Assembly (NCBI GenBank): GCA_022710085.1
Contig: JAKLHP010000020.1
Span: 1 to 11,095 of the forward strand
DNA from: Patescibacteria group bacterium
GTDB lineage: Bacteria > Patescibacteriota > Minisyncoccia > Moranbacterales > JAKLHP01
Direction of reading: 5' to 3'
DNA length: 11,095 nt
Part shown: positions 1 through 6,036 of the stretch, in pieces
Layout of the letters: each line of letters opens with the position of its first letter
Position numbering within the stretch: the stretch's first letter is position 1
Notes under the pieces: generated by a model
Databases searched by the model: none
What the model was told of the DNA's origin: nothing
What the model saw: the letters and a program-made list of their open reading frames with translations, nothing else
Position numbers and translations under genes: made by a program

Positions 1-334
1 TTTGGGAATTTCCAAAAATATCTTTTTCTTTCAAGACTTCTTCCAAAACAGAAAATAGGGCAGAATTGGCTATTTTTAGATTTAAGTATGGTCCGGCAGA
101 GCTAATTTTTTCAATAATTTCATCCGGTTCAAAATTAGAAGCGAGAGCTGATGAAATTTCAGCCGGAGACTTCCCCAGCTTTTTTGCTAGCGAGAAGCAT
201 CCGAAAGAAAAATCTCCGAGTTTGGGATCCGGAGGAAAGGATAGTTCGAAATTTTCCAGTTTTTCACCGGTTGTTTTTTTTACAGTTTCCTTAAGACAAT
301 TTCTTATTTTTTCTTTAAGTTCTTGGATTTTCAT
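1..334 (-). CDS. argS: Arginyl-tRNA synthetase, N-terminal part (truncated by window edge)
   Basis: Reading the minus strand from the ATG at 332-334 gives about 111 residues beginning MKIQELKEKIRN and running off the window start. The N-terminal additional domain of class I ArgRS is recognisable. It has the motif PPDPKLGDFSFGCFSLAKKL (about residues 35-54), then K-S-P-A-E-I, and S-S-A-G-P-Y-L-N-L-K, the counterpart of the family 'aGPGFiNf' strand. This domain binds the outer corner (D-loop) of tRNA-Arg, and the enzyme charges tRNA-Arg in the cytosol. The catalytic HIGH/KMSK parts lie outside the window. The gene diverges from the RNHCP gene. Its promoter is so close that the message is probably leaderless. 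The identification is family recognition from the N-domain only. Confidence 0.88.
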   Translation of the reverse strand, partial: MKIQELKEKIRNCLKETVKKTTGEKLENFELSFPPDPKLGDFSFGCFSLAKKLGKSPAEISSALASNFEPDEIIEKISSAGPYLNLKIANSALFSVLEEVLKEKDIFGNSQ

Positions 335-340
335 GTTTCA

Positions 341-369
341 ATTATCGCTTTTTTGGGAAGTATTGTCAA
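341..369 (-). promoter_or_regulatory. Sigma70-type promoter of argS
   Basis: On the minus strand a perfect -35 TTGACA (plus positions 364-369) is followed by a 17-nt spacer and a -10 GATAAT (341-346). Only six bases (TGAAAC) separate the -10 from the argS ATG, so transcription is predicted to begin at or next to the A of the start codon. No 5' leader or Shine-Dalgarno site could then exist. Confidence 0.75.
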
Positions 370-390
370 AAATCTGATTCTGAGTAAGAA
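363..390 (+). promoter_or_regulatory. Possible promoter of the RNHCP gene, overlapping the argS promoter
   Basis: TTGTCA (363-368), a 16-nt spacer and TAAGAA (385-390) form a modest sigma70-like match ending ten bases before the ATG at 400. It occupies the same DNA as the -35 box of the divergent argS promoter. If real, the two genes compete for polymerase. The match is weak and this is only a suggestion. Confidence 0.3.
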
Positions 391-399
391 TTAACAGGT

Positions 400-711
400 A
401 TGACTTTAAAATTTACCCGAAAAATTGAAGATTTCGTCTGCGAAAATTGTGGAAAAAAGGTAAAAGGCAACGGCTTTACCAATCATTGCCCGTTTTGTCT
501 TTGGAGCAAGCATGTGGACATAAATCCCGGAGACAGAGCTTCGAATTGCCAGGGAACCATGAGTCCGGAAAGGATTGAAATGGAAAAAGGGGAATATATC
601 ATAATCCATAGATGTATCAAATGCAGTTATGAGAAAAGAAATAAAATTTCAAAAGATGATAACTTTGAAGAGATAATTAAATTAGCAAAAACAAATCATT
701 CACCCTGTTGA
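400..711 (+). CDS. RNHCP-domain zinc-ribbon protein
   Basis: This 103-residue protein matches the RNHCP domain family, small bacterial proteins of unknown role. Visible landmarks are a first C-x2-C pair (C14, C17), the signature G-F-T-N-H-C-P-F-C-L (25-34) with C30 and C33, S-K-H-V-D (36-40), G-D-R-A-S-N-C (44-50), and H-R-C-x2-C (70-75). The seven cysteines and nearby histidines suggest two zinc sites. The family signature RNHCP reads TNHCP here. It is basic and has no membrane segment or signal peptide, so it is probably a cytosolic nucleic-acid or ribosome-associated protein, but that is inference. The last residues (HSPC) and the TGA stop are encoded by a 14-bp repeated motif (699-712), so the natural C-terminus may have been altered. 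Confidence 0.75.
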   Translation: MTLKFTRKIEDFVCENCGKKVKGNGFTNHCPFCLWSKHVDINPGDRASNCQGTMSPERIEMEKGEYIIIHRCIKCSYEKRNKISKDDNFEEIIKLAKTNHSPC

Positions 712-866
712 ATAAATTTTAAATCTGTTTGTTTTTTAATGTGAGCTTTATTTTTTTATTTATTGATTTATAAACAGGGAACAATTGGTTTTTTGTCATA
801 ATAATTTAAAAATTATATTTTTAATATTACACTTAATAATGTTAAAAATATATTCAACAGGGTGAA
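698..866. repeat. AT-rich block bounded by inverted 16-bp repeats
   Basis: TTCACCCTGTTGAATA (699-714) and its exact reverse complement TATTCAACAGGGTGAA (851-866) bracket about 136 bp of extremely A/T-rich DNA. The similarity decays inward rather than stopping sharply. The left copy ends the RNHCP gene (its stop TGA is inside the motif). The right copy supplies the GTG start of ispH. The block contains a perfect palindrome ATAATTTAAAAATTAT and no open reading frame of note. It could be a small non-autonomous inverted-repeat element or a pair of operators flanking the ispH promoter. A third copy of the core motif lies at 4095-4108. Confidence 0.6.
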
Positions 867-1737
867 AATTATTCTAAGTAAATATGCGGGATTTTGTGAC
901 GGAGTGCAGAGGGCCTATGAAATTGTCCAAAAAATAGCAAAAGATAAAAATACAAAAAAACCAGTTTTTGTCCGCGGATCATTGGTTCATAATCAGGATG
1001 TGGTTAAAAAAATCGAATCATTGGGAATCAAGAGATTGAATTTCGACGGTAATGTTAAGGATTTTTTTCGTCTAAATAGAGGAAGGGTTGGAACATTGGT
1101 TGTAACTGCCCACGGAATCGGTCCAGATTTTTATTCCTTGGCTGAAAAAAACGGTATAAAAATTGTTGATACGACATGTCCCAAAGTAATCAAAGTTCAG
1201 CGCTTGGCGAAATTATATGCGGATAAGAATTATCAGGTGATAATAATCGGAGAGAAGAAGCACAAAGAGGTAAAGGGGATATATGAATGGTCAGGAAAAA
1301 CGGCAATGGTTATCGATAATAAAAAAGATTTCAATAAAATAAGAATAAATCCAAGAAAAAAAATTGCTGTTATTTCCCAAACGACTCAAAAAAGGAACTT
1401 GTTTAAAAGTATTTCAAAAGCAATCAAGGAAAAATATCCTAAAGCAACAATTCATGACACTCTATGCTTGACGACACACAATCGCCAACAAGAAATTTTT
1501 AAAATTGCTCAGAGAAGTGATGTGGTTATTGTCATCGGTTCATCAAAAAGCAACAACTCAGTTCATTTGTGGGAAATTGCAAAAGAAGTTAATCCTAACT
1601 CCTATTTTGTCGAAGGAATAAAGGATATTAAGAAAGAATGGTTTAAGAAATGCGAAAAAATAGGAGTTTCTGCCGGAGCCTCGACCCCGTCCTGGATAAT
1701 TGAAGAAGTTTGCTCTTTCCTTGCAAACAAGCTATAA
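862..1737 (+). CDS. ispH: 4-hydroxy-3-methylbut-2-enyl diphosphate reductase (IspH/LytB)
   Basis: IspH is a [4Fe-4S] enzyme that reduces HMBPP to IPP and DMAPP in the last step of the MEP isoprenoid pathway. The 291-residue product is of normal length. It keeps the three cluster cysteines: C12 in GFCDGV, C106 in DTTCP and C202 in TLCLTTHNRQ. It also keeps the substrate-binding residues: H43 in LVHNQDVV, H84 in TAHG, H134 and E136 in HKEV, T174/T175 in SQTTQ, the GSSKSNNS loop (226-233) and S274 in AGASTPSW. The GTG at 862 is the natural start because the family begins M-K-I-x-L-x-x-x-x-G-F-C. That GTG lies inside a repeated 14-bp motif, and no clear Shine-Dalgarno site precedes it. A possible -10 TATATT (849-854) ends seven bases upstream. 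No other MEP gene is in the window. Confidence 0.95.
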   Translation: MKIILSKYAGFCDGVQRAYEIVQKIAKDKNTKKPVFVRGSLVHNQDVVKKIESLGIKRLNFDGNVKDFFRLNRGRVGTLVVTAHGIGPDFYSLAEKNGIKIVDTTCPKVIKVQRLAKLYADKNYQVIIIGEKKHKEVKGIYEWSGKTAMVIDNKKDFNKIRINPRKKIAVISQTTQKRNLFKSISKAIKEKYPKATIHDTLCLTTHNRQQEIFKIAQRSDVVIVIGSSKSNNSVHLWEIAKEVNPNSYFVEGIKDIKKEWFKKCEKIGVSAGASTPSWIIEEVCSFLANKL

Positions 1738-1859
1738 TTAGAGGGTAAATTTCTGCGTCAAGCGAGTTTTTTGTTTGGCATTGTTGGAGTGTTTATTTTT
1801 TAATTATTTATTCTTGGCTTGTATTGTTTTTTGATACAGGCACAAACTTAAATTAAAAT

Positions 1860-2672
1860 ATGGCTAGTATCATTATGGTAGAAGACGATCTGATGATTGC
1901 CGATATATATCATAAAAAGTTTTCCACTGCCGGATTTGATATGACAGTCGTCTCTTCGGGAAGGGAGTTCTTGAGCAGAGTAAAAGAAAAAAAATTCGAC
2001 ATCGCACTTCTTGATATGGTCCTTCCTGAGATGGACGGAGTTGAAATTCTTCAAGAGCTTAAAAAAAGCGGATATAATTCAGAAATGAAAGTTTTTATCT
2101 TCAGTAATCTTTCCAACAAGGAAGATTATGACAGGGTAATGGAAAACGGAGCAGACGGGTTTATATCAAAAACTCAATTTAATCCGTCTGAGTTAGTCAG
2201 TGAAATAAGCAGGCTTGTCAATGAGATTGTTGAACGAAAAAAAAATGAGATCAGGCAGAATGGAAAAGCGGAAGCCATGGAGGCAGAGAATCATGATTCT
2301 AAAAAGAAAAAGATACTTTTTATCGAAGACGAAAAGATATTTCTGGAAATATTCGTGAAAAAATTGGAAGATGAAGGATATAAAGTGGAAACTGCCAAAA
2401 ATGGAGCTTGGGGATACAGAGAAGCCCTGAATAAGGATTTCGACTTGATTATTACTGATATGGTGATGCCTGCGATGGACGGGTTTGAAATTGTGAAAAA
2501 ACTTAAGTCAGAAGAAAAAACAAAAGACACTCCGGTCATTGTCATATCCGCATCTTCTTCTGATGAAAAAGTAAGAGAAATCAAAGATCTTGGCGTTACC
2601 GATTTTTTTATTAAAACAAGGATCGTGCCAAGCGATTTGGCAAGAAGGGTCAATGAAATATTAAGCGCATAA
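1860..2672 (+). CDS. Tandem receiver-domain protein (REC-REC, no output domain)
   Basis: The 270-residue protein consists of two response-regulator receiver domains. REC1 (about 3-120) has the acidic residues E8/D9, the likely phospho-acceptor D52 in LLDMVLPEMDG, S82 and K104. REC2 (about 150-268) has E156/D157, D200 in ITDMVMPAMDG, S230-A231 and K252. Both therefore look phosphorylatable. They are joined by a charged, probably helical linker (121-149) rich in E, K and N. No DNA-binding, GGDEF or kinase domain follows, so it probably acts by phosphotransfer or protein-protein contact, in the manner of CheY or phosphorelay proteins. No histidine kinase is encoded nearby, so partner and output are unknown. 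It stands between ispH and aspS with a 122-bp gap upstream, suggesting its own promoter. Confidence 0.85.
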   Translation: MASIIMVEDDLMIADIYHKKFSTAGFDMTVVSSGREFLSRVKEKKFDIALLDMVLPEMDGVEILQELKKSGYNSEMKVFIFSNLSNKEDYDRVMENGADGFISKTQFNPSELVSEISRLVNEIVERKKNEIRQNGKAEAMEAENHDSKKKKILFIEDEKIFLEIFVKKLEDEGYKVETAKNGAWGYREALNKDFDLIITDMVMPAMDGFEIVKKLKSEEKTKDTPVIVISASSSDEKVREIKDLGVTDFFIKTRIVPSDLARRVNEILSA

Positions 2673-2677
2673 ATTAT

Positions 2678-2718
2678 AACGCATAACGTGAGACTTTTTG
2701 CGTTCCACGCTTTGCGTT
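2678..2718 (+). repeat. Structured repeat, copy A (upstream of aspS)
   Basis: AACGCATAACGTG (2678-2690) can pair with CACGCTTTGCGTT (2706-2718) in 11 of 13 positions around a 15-nt loop. The sequence is related to the element before rpsM: both begin AACGCATAAC-R-TGAG and contain TTCCAC-N-CTT before a terminal GTT. It ends 13 bases before the aspS ATG. No T-run follows it directly, so it is a poor intrinsic terminator for the preceding gene. Confidence 0.6.
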
Positions 2719-2725
2719 TTATGAT
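2698..2725 (+). promoter_or_regulatory. Possible promoter giving a leaderless aspS transcript
   Basis: TATGAT (2720-2725) is a good -10 and is separated from the aspS ATG by exactly six bases, the same geometry as at argS. The -35 candidate TTGCGT (2698-2703, 16-nt spacer) is weak and lies inside the repeat hairpin. Treat as tentative. Confidence 0.3.
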
Positions 2726-2731
2726 AACAAA

Positions 2732-4054
2732 ATGGAAAGAGTTCTAATTAGCGAGTCTCCAAAATTTATCGGACAGGTCATTAAGATTGCTGGTTGGGTC
2801 AACGTTCGCCGTGATCACGGAAAAATAATATTTATTGACATCAGGGACAGGAGCGGGATCATCCAGTCTGTCGTTATTCCCGATGAGAAAGAGACCTACG
2901 AAACAGCTAAAACCCTGAAAGGAGAATATTCAATCGAAGTTGAGGGATTGGTGAAAGAAAGGCCGGCTAGCGCTAAAAAGGAAGACCTGATTACCGGAGG
3001 AGTTGAGATGGAAGTTAAAAAAATAAAAATTTTGGGAAAAACTTACGCCGAACTTCCTATTGATATTTCCAAGGAGGAAATGGATTTAAATCTTGATACC
3101 TTGCTGAATAATCGGGTTATTTCCCTCAGAAATGATAAAATAAAAGCTATTTTCAAAGTTTCAGCGGAAATAGTAAGATCCTATAGTGAATTTTTAAGGA
3201 AAGAAGGATTTTTGGAAATCAAAACTCCGAAAATTTTAAGCTCGGCTACTGAGGGAGGTGCAAATTTTTTCAAGATTAAATATTTTGAAAAAGATGCTTT
3301 TCTTGCTCAGAGCCCGCAATTTTACAAGCAATCGGCAGTTTCCTTCTTTGAAAGAGTTTTTGAAGTCGGTCCGGTTTTCAGAGCGGAGCCTCATTTCACT
3401 TCCAGGCATGTCAATGAATTTACCGGATTGGATGCGGAAATGGGATTTATAAATAATTTTGAAGATGTGATGAGGGAACTTGAAAGGACTATGTCCTATG
3501 TGATGAAGTCAGTATCCAAAAATTGTGTCCAGGAAATTAAAAAGTATAATATTGAACCCCCGAAGATCAAGAATGTATTTCCAAGGATAAAACTTACAGA
3601 AGCACTTGATATCCTCAAGAAGGAATTTGGAAAAGAGATTTCGGGAATCGACATTGATCCGGAAGGAGAAAGGCTCATTTCGGAGTGGGTAAAGAAAAAA
3701 TATAAATCAGATTTTGTTTTTCTTATTCATTATCCTGCCGGAACCCGCCCTTTTTACACGATGCCTAGCGCTGATCCTCAGTTTACCGAAAGCTTTGATT
3801 TGCTGTTCAGGGGAATGGAAATCGCTTCAGGCGGACAGAGAATCCATGATTATGAACAATTAGTGAGAAATATTCAAAAATTTAAATTAAATCCTAATGA
3901 TTTCGAGGATTACCTGGAGAATTTTAAATATGGAATGCCTCCTCACGGCGGTTGGGGATTGGGACTCGAGAGAATAGCTCAACAAATTTTGGGTATTTCA
4001 AGCATCAAAGAAGCGATTCTGTTTCCAAGGGATGTAAAAAGATTGACCCCATAG
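2732..4054 (+). CDS. aspS: Aspartyl-tRNA synthetase, archaeal type
   Basis: This class II synthetase charges tRNA with aspartate. The 440-residue length, with no GAD insertion, fits the archaeal/eukaryotic-type AspRS rather than the roughly 590-residue bacterial form. An N-terminal OB-fold anticodon-binding domain (about 15-105; GWVNVRRDHGKIIFIDIRDR) precedes the catalytic core. Motif 1 is near 159-176 (ATEGGANFF), followed by the aspartate-site strand FLAQSPQFYKQ (190-200). Motif 2 is FRAEPHFTSRHVNEF (216-230) and motif 3 is GLGLERI (409-415). The C-terminus ILFPRDVKRLTP is nearly identical to archaeal enzymes. The sequence around the motifs separates it from AsnRS. Enzymes of this type may also charge tRNA-Asn when GatCAB is present, which cannot be decided here. 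No Shine-Dalgarno site is visible before the ATG. Confidence 0.93.
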   Translation: MERVLISESPKFIGQVIKIAGWVNVRRDHGKIIFIDIRDRSGIIQSVVIPDEKETYETAKTLKGEYSIEVEGLVKERPASAKKEDLITGGVEMEVKKIKILGKTYAELPIDISKEEMDLNLDTLLNNRVISLRNDKIKAIFKVSAEIVRSYSEFLRKEGFLEIKTPKILSSATEGGANFFKIKYFEKDAFLAQSPQFYKQSAVSFFERVFEVGPVFRAEPHFTSRHVNEFTGLDAEMGFINNFEDVMRELERTMSYVMKSVSKNCVQEIKKYNIEPPKIKNVFPRIKLTEALDILKKEFGKEISGIDIDPEGERLISEWVKKKYKSDFVFLIHYPAGTRPFYTMPSADPQFTESFDLLFRGMEIASGGQRIHDYEQLVRNIQKFKLNPNDFEDYLENFKYGMPPHGGWGLGLERIAQQILGISSIKEAILFPRDVKRLTP

Positions 4055-4094
4055 TTTCTCGGGAATCATCACAATTTTAAAATAAATACAAAAA

Positions 4095-4108
4095 TTCACC
4101 CTGTTGAA
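4095..4108 (+). repeat. Third copy of the 14-bp TTCACCCTGTTGAA motif
   Basis: TTCACCCTGTTGAA here is identical to 699-712 and the exact reverse complement of 853-866. The core has dyad symmetry (TTCA-N-C-N2-G-N-TGAA). It lies 43 bp upstream of the MFS start. It is followed by a locally G/C-rich segment with a second dyad, TCTCGGCAGCCGGGA (4121-4135). Position and symmetry suit an operator, but a repeat element is equally possible. Confidence 0.6.
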
Positions 4109-4151
4109 CGCTTGGGGAGTGTCTCGGCAGCCGGGATTGAATGGAGATAAG

Positions 4152-5342
4152 ATGCAAAATCATGCTGAAAAATTAGAAAAAAGAAAAATAAGACTCATTA
4201 GCTTCATTTCTTTCCTGATGGGTTTTTCTCAAGCCATGCTTGTTTATGTCATGGCTTATTATTTTAAAATTGCTGCCGGCACCGAAGACGTGGGACTTTT
4301 TTATTTTGTTTCCTACGTCATTCTTTTAATCGCACTTCTTAATCTTCACAAAATTATCAGGATTTTAGGAAAATCAAACGTTTTTTATTTTTCAGTTATA
4401 GCTTCAATAGTATTTTCTTTTCTGCTTGTCCTTTCAACGCCTTCTTTTTGGGGAATAGCAGTTCTGATGCTTTATATAATTTCCATAAACCTGGCCTGGG
4501 TCACTTTGGATGTTATTCTGGAATCTTTTTCAGCTGATTCAAGATCGGGAAGAATAAGGGGACTTCACCTGACTGTTATTAATGCAGGATATTTAATAGG
4601 GCCATTTCTTTCAACTAGTATTTTAGAAAAGTATGATTTTCAGGGAATTTTTTCTTTTCTGTTGATTTTTAATTCATTGATTTTAGTTTTCTCCCTTGTT
4701 GGACTTAGAAATGTCAATCATAGGTTTAATGTCAGGCTCAGGACTAGGGATTTATTAAAGAAAGTATTTTCAAAAAAGGATATATTAAAAGTATATTATC
4801 TCGCCTTCACTCTGGATTTCTTTTATGCGATTGCACTTATTTATACTTCGATCTATCTTTTGGACAGAGGCGTTTCATGGATCCAGATAGGAACAATATT
4901 TACCATAATGCTCATTCCTTTTGTAGTTTTGCAATATCCAATCGGTTTTTTGGCTGATAAAAAACTAGGCGAAAAAGAACTTCTCATTTTTTCCATAATT
5001 TTTATTTCCGTTTCTAGCGGAATGATATATTTCATTGGTTCAAACAAAATTTGGATCTGGAGCCTGGTTTTGTTCTCTACCAGGATTGGAGCTGCAATGC
5101 TGGAAGTTCTCCGTGACTCATATTTTTATAAAAAAATTGATGGTCGCGACGTAGACCTGATTAACTTTTTCAGAACCTCAATGCCGGTAGGATATATTTT
5201 AGCGGCAGGCATAAGCTTTCCACTGCTTCTCTTTTTTCCCATTAAGACAGTGTTCATTCTCGTGTCTCTTGTTGCTCTTTCTGCTCTCATTCCAGCCTTT
5301 AAGATAGTTGATAATAAATGCGAAAAAGAGCTAGAGGCATAA
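4152..5342 (+). CDS. Major facilitator superfamily transporter
   Basis: The 396-residue product has about twelve hydrophobic segments in two halves separated by a basic cytoplasmic loop (about 185-212), the layout of an MFS permease in the inner membrane. The motif-A-like loop GFLADKKLGEKELL (265-278) marks the second half. SADSRSGRIRGLHLTVINAGYLIGP (127-151) resembles the loop and TM5 gating region of MFS efflux proteins. The substrate cannot be read from sequence. The reading frame is open from a TTG at 4104, but the ATG at 4152 is preferred: it is preceded by GGAG at proper distance (4143-4146), and the extra residues would be encoded by a repeated motif and a palindrome. It follows aspS by 97 bp on the same strand. 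Confidence 0.82.
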   Translation: MQNHAEKLEKRKIRLISFISFLMGFSQAMLVYVMAYYFKIAAGTEDVGLFYFVSYVILLIALLNLHKIIRILGKSNVFYFSVIASIVFSFLLVLSTPSFWGIAVLMLYIISINLAWVTLDVILESFSADSRSGRIRGLHLTVINAGYLIGPFLSTSILEKYDFQGIFSFLLIFNSLILVFSLVGLRNVNHRFNVRLRTRDLLKKVFSKKDILKVYYLAFTLDFFYAIALIYTSIYLLDRGVSWIQIGTIFTIMLIPFVVLQYPIGFLADKKLGEKELLIFSIIFISVSSGMIYFIGSNKIWIWSLVLFSTRIGAAMLEVLRDSYFYKKIDGRDVDLINFFRTSMPVGYILAAGISFPLLLFFPIKTVFILVSLVALSALIPAFKIVDNKCEKELEA

Positions 5343-5408
5343 AAAATAAAATAGAATTAATTAAATCCCAATTTGTATTAACTGATAGGTAATAATTAAT
5401 AAAAAACT

Positions 5409-5936
5409 ATGAAAAAGAAAATTAAAGAGCCAAAGATAAGCAAAAAACTGATTGATTATCTTGATAAAAATAAGTATAAATATGAAATAATAAAACATCG
5501 AACCACTTATACTTCTTGGGATACGGCTCAAACGGAAAAGGTGAAGCCGCAAGAAGTGGTGAAGACCTTGGTGATGAAAGTTGATAAGGATTGGTTTGTT
5601 GCAGCACTGCCCTCCAATCGTAATTTGGAAAAGAAATCATTATTAAAAACTATCAATTCTAAGACGGGAAAAGAGGAGAATAAAAAGTTTAAGAAAATAG
5701 ATTTTGCCGATGAAAAATGGCTGAAAAAGAATATTAAGATAGGAAAGCTGGGATCCATCCCTCCGTTTTGTGAACTGTTGAAAAGAGAAATTTATTTCGA
5801 TAAAATACTTCTGAAAAACAAGAAGATTTATTTGAATTCAGGAGAGTATGACGCATCGATAAGAGTAAATCTCAGCCAGTATTTGAAAAATGAGAAACCG
5901 ATTTTAGGGAGTTTTAGCGTTAAAAAGCCCAAGTAA
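5409..5936 (+). CDS. YbaK/EbsC-family aminoacyl-tRNA deacylase-like protein
   Basis: The 175-residue protein matches the YbaK/ProXp editing domain, which hydrolyses mischarged aminoacyl-tRNAs in trans. Landmarks are an N-terminal helix and strand (LDKNKYKYEIIKHRTTYTS, 18-36) and the A-Q-T-E-K-V segment. The catalytic-site lysine K52 lies in QEVVKTLVMK. P68 lies in ALPSNRNL, and the glycine loop GSIPPF (115-120) corresponds to the family G-x-x-P-P-F element. The C-terminal strand YLNSGEYDASIRVNLSQYL also fits. Substrate class (Cys-, Ala- or other tRNA) cannot be assigned. It is stand-alone, 66 bp after the MFS gene, with no strong Shine-Dalgarno site. Confidence 0.8.
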   Translation: MKKKIKEPKISKKLIDYLDKNKYKYEIIKHRTTYTSWDTAQTEKVKPQEVVKTLVMKVDKDWFVAALPSNRNLEKKSLLKTINSKTGKEENKKFKKIDFADEKWLKKNIKIGKLGSIPPFCELLKREIYFDKILLKNKKIYLNSGEYDASIRVNLSQYLKNEKPILGSFSVKKPK

Positions 5937-5953
5937 GACAGAGCATTAATTAC

Positions 5954-5982
5954 TTGACAATTCGGTTTTAATGGTTTATTAT
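5954..5982 (+). promoter_or_regulatory. Consensus sigma70 promoter for rnpB
   Basis: TTGACA (5954-5959), a 17-nt spacer and TATTAT (5977-5982) give one of the two best plus-strand promoter matches in the window. Transcription should start near 5989-5990, about 47 nt before the 5' strand of RNase P helix P1. A short precursor is therefore likely to be trimmed. Confidence 0.8.
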
Positions 5983-6036
5983 TAGCGCTTGCTGGGCATA
6001 GCGTGGTTATTTGAAAATGTTTTGAATTGAGTTTGG

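Noticed and set aside
66..377. Plus-strand 103-residue open frame
   Set aside because: It lies opposite the argS N-terminal domain, whose minus-strand product is clearly conserved; the plus product is low-complexity S/F-rich.
1738..1859. Possible terminator and promoter after ispH
   Set aside because: A T-run follows only a very weak stem, and -35/-10 candidates (such as TTGTTT with TTAAAT) are poor, so no feature was called.
2291..2653. Minus-strand 120-residue open frame
   Set aside because: Antisense to the second receiver domain; serine/phenylalanine-rich translation typical of the opposite strand of an AT-rich gene.
4104..4151. TTG start extending the MFS protein by 16 residues
   Set aside because: The extension is encoded by a repeated motif and a G/C-rich dyad, while ATG 4152 has GGAG upstream and gives a normal N-terminus.
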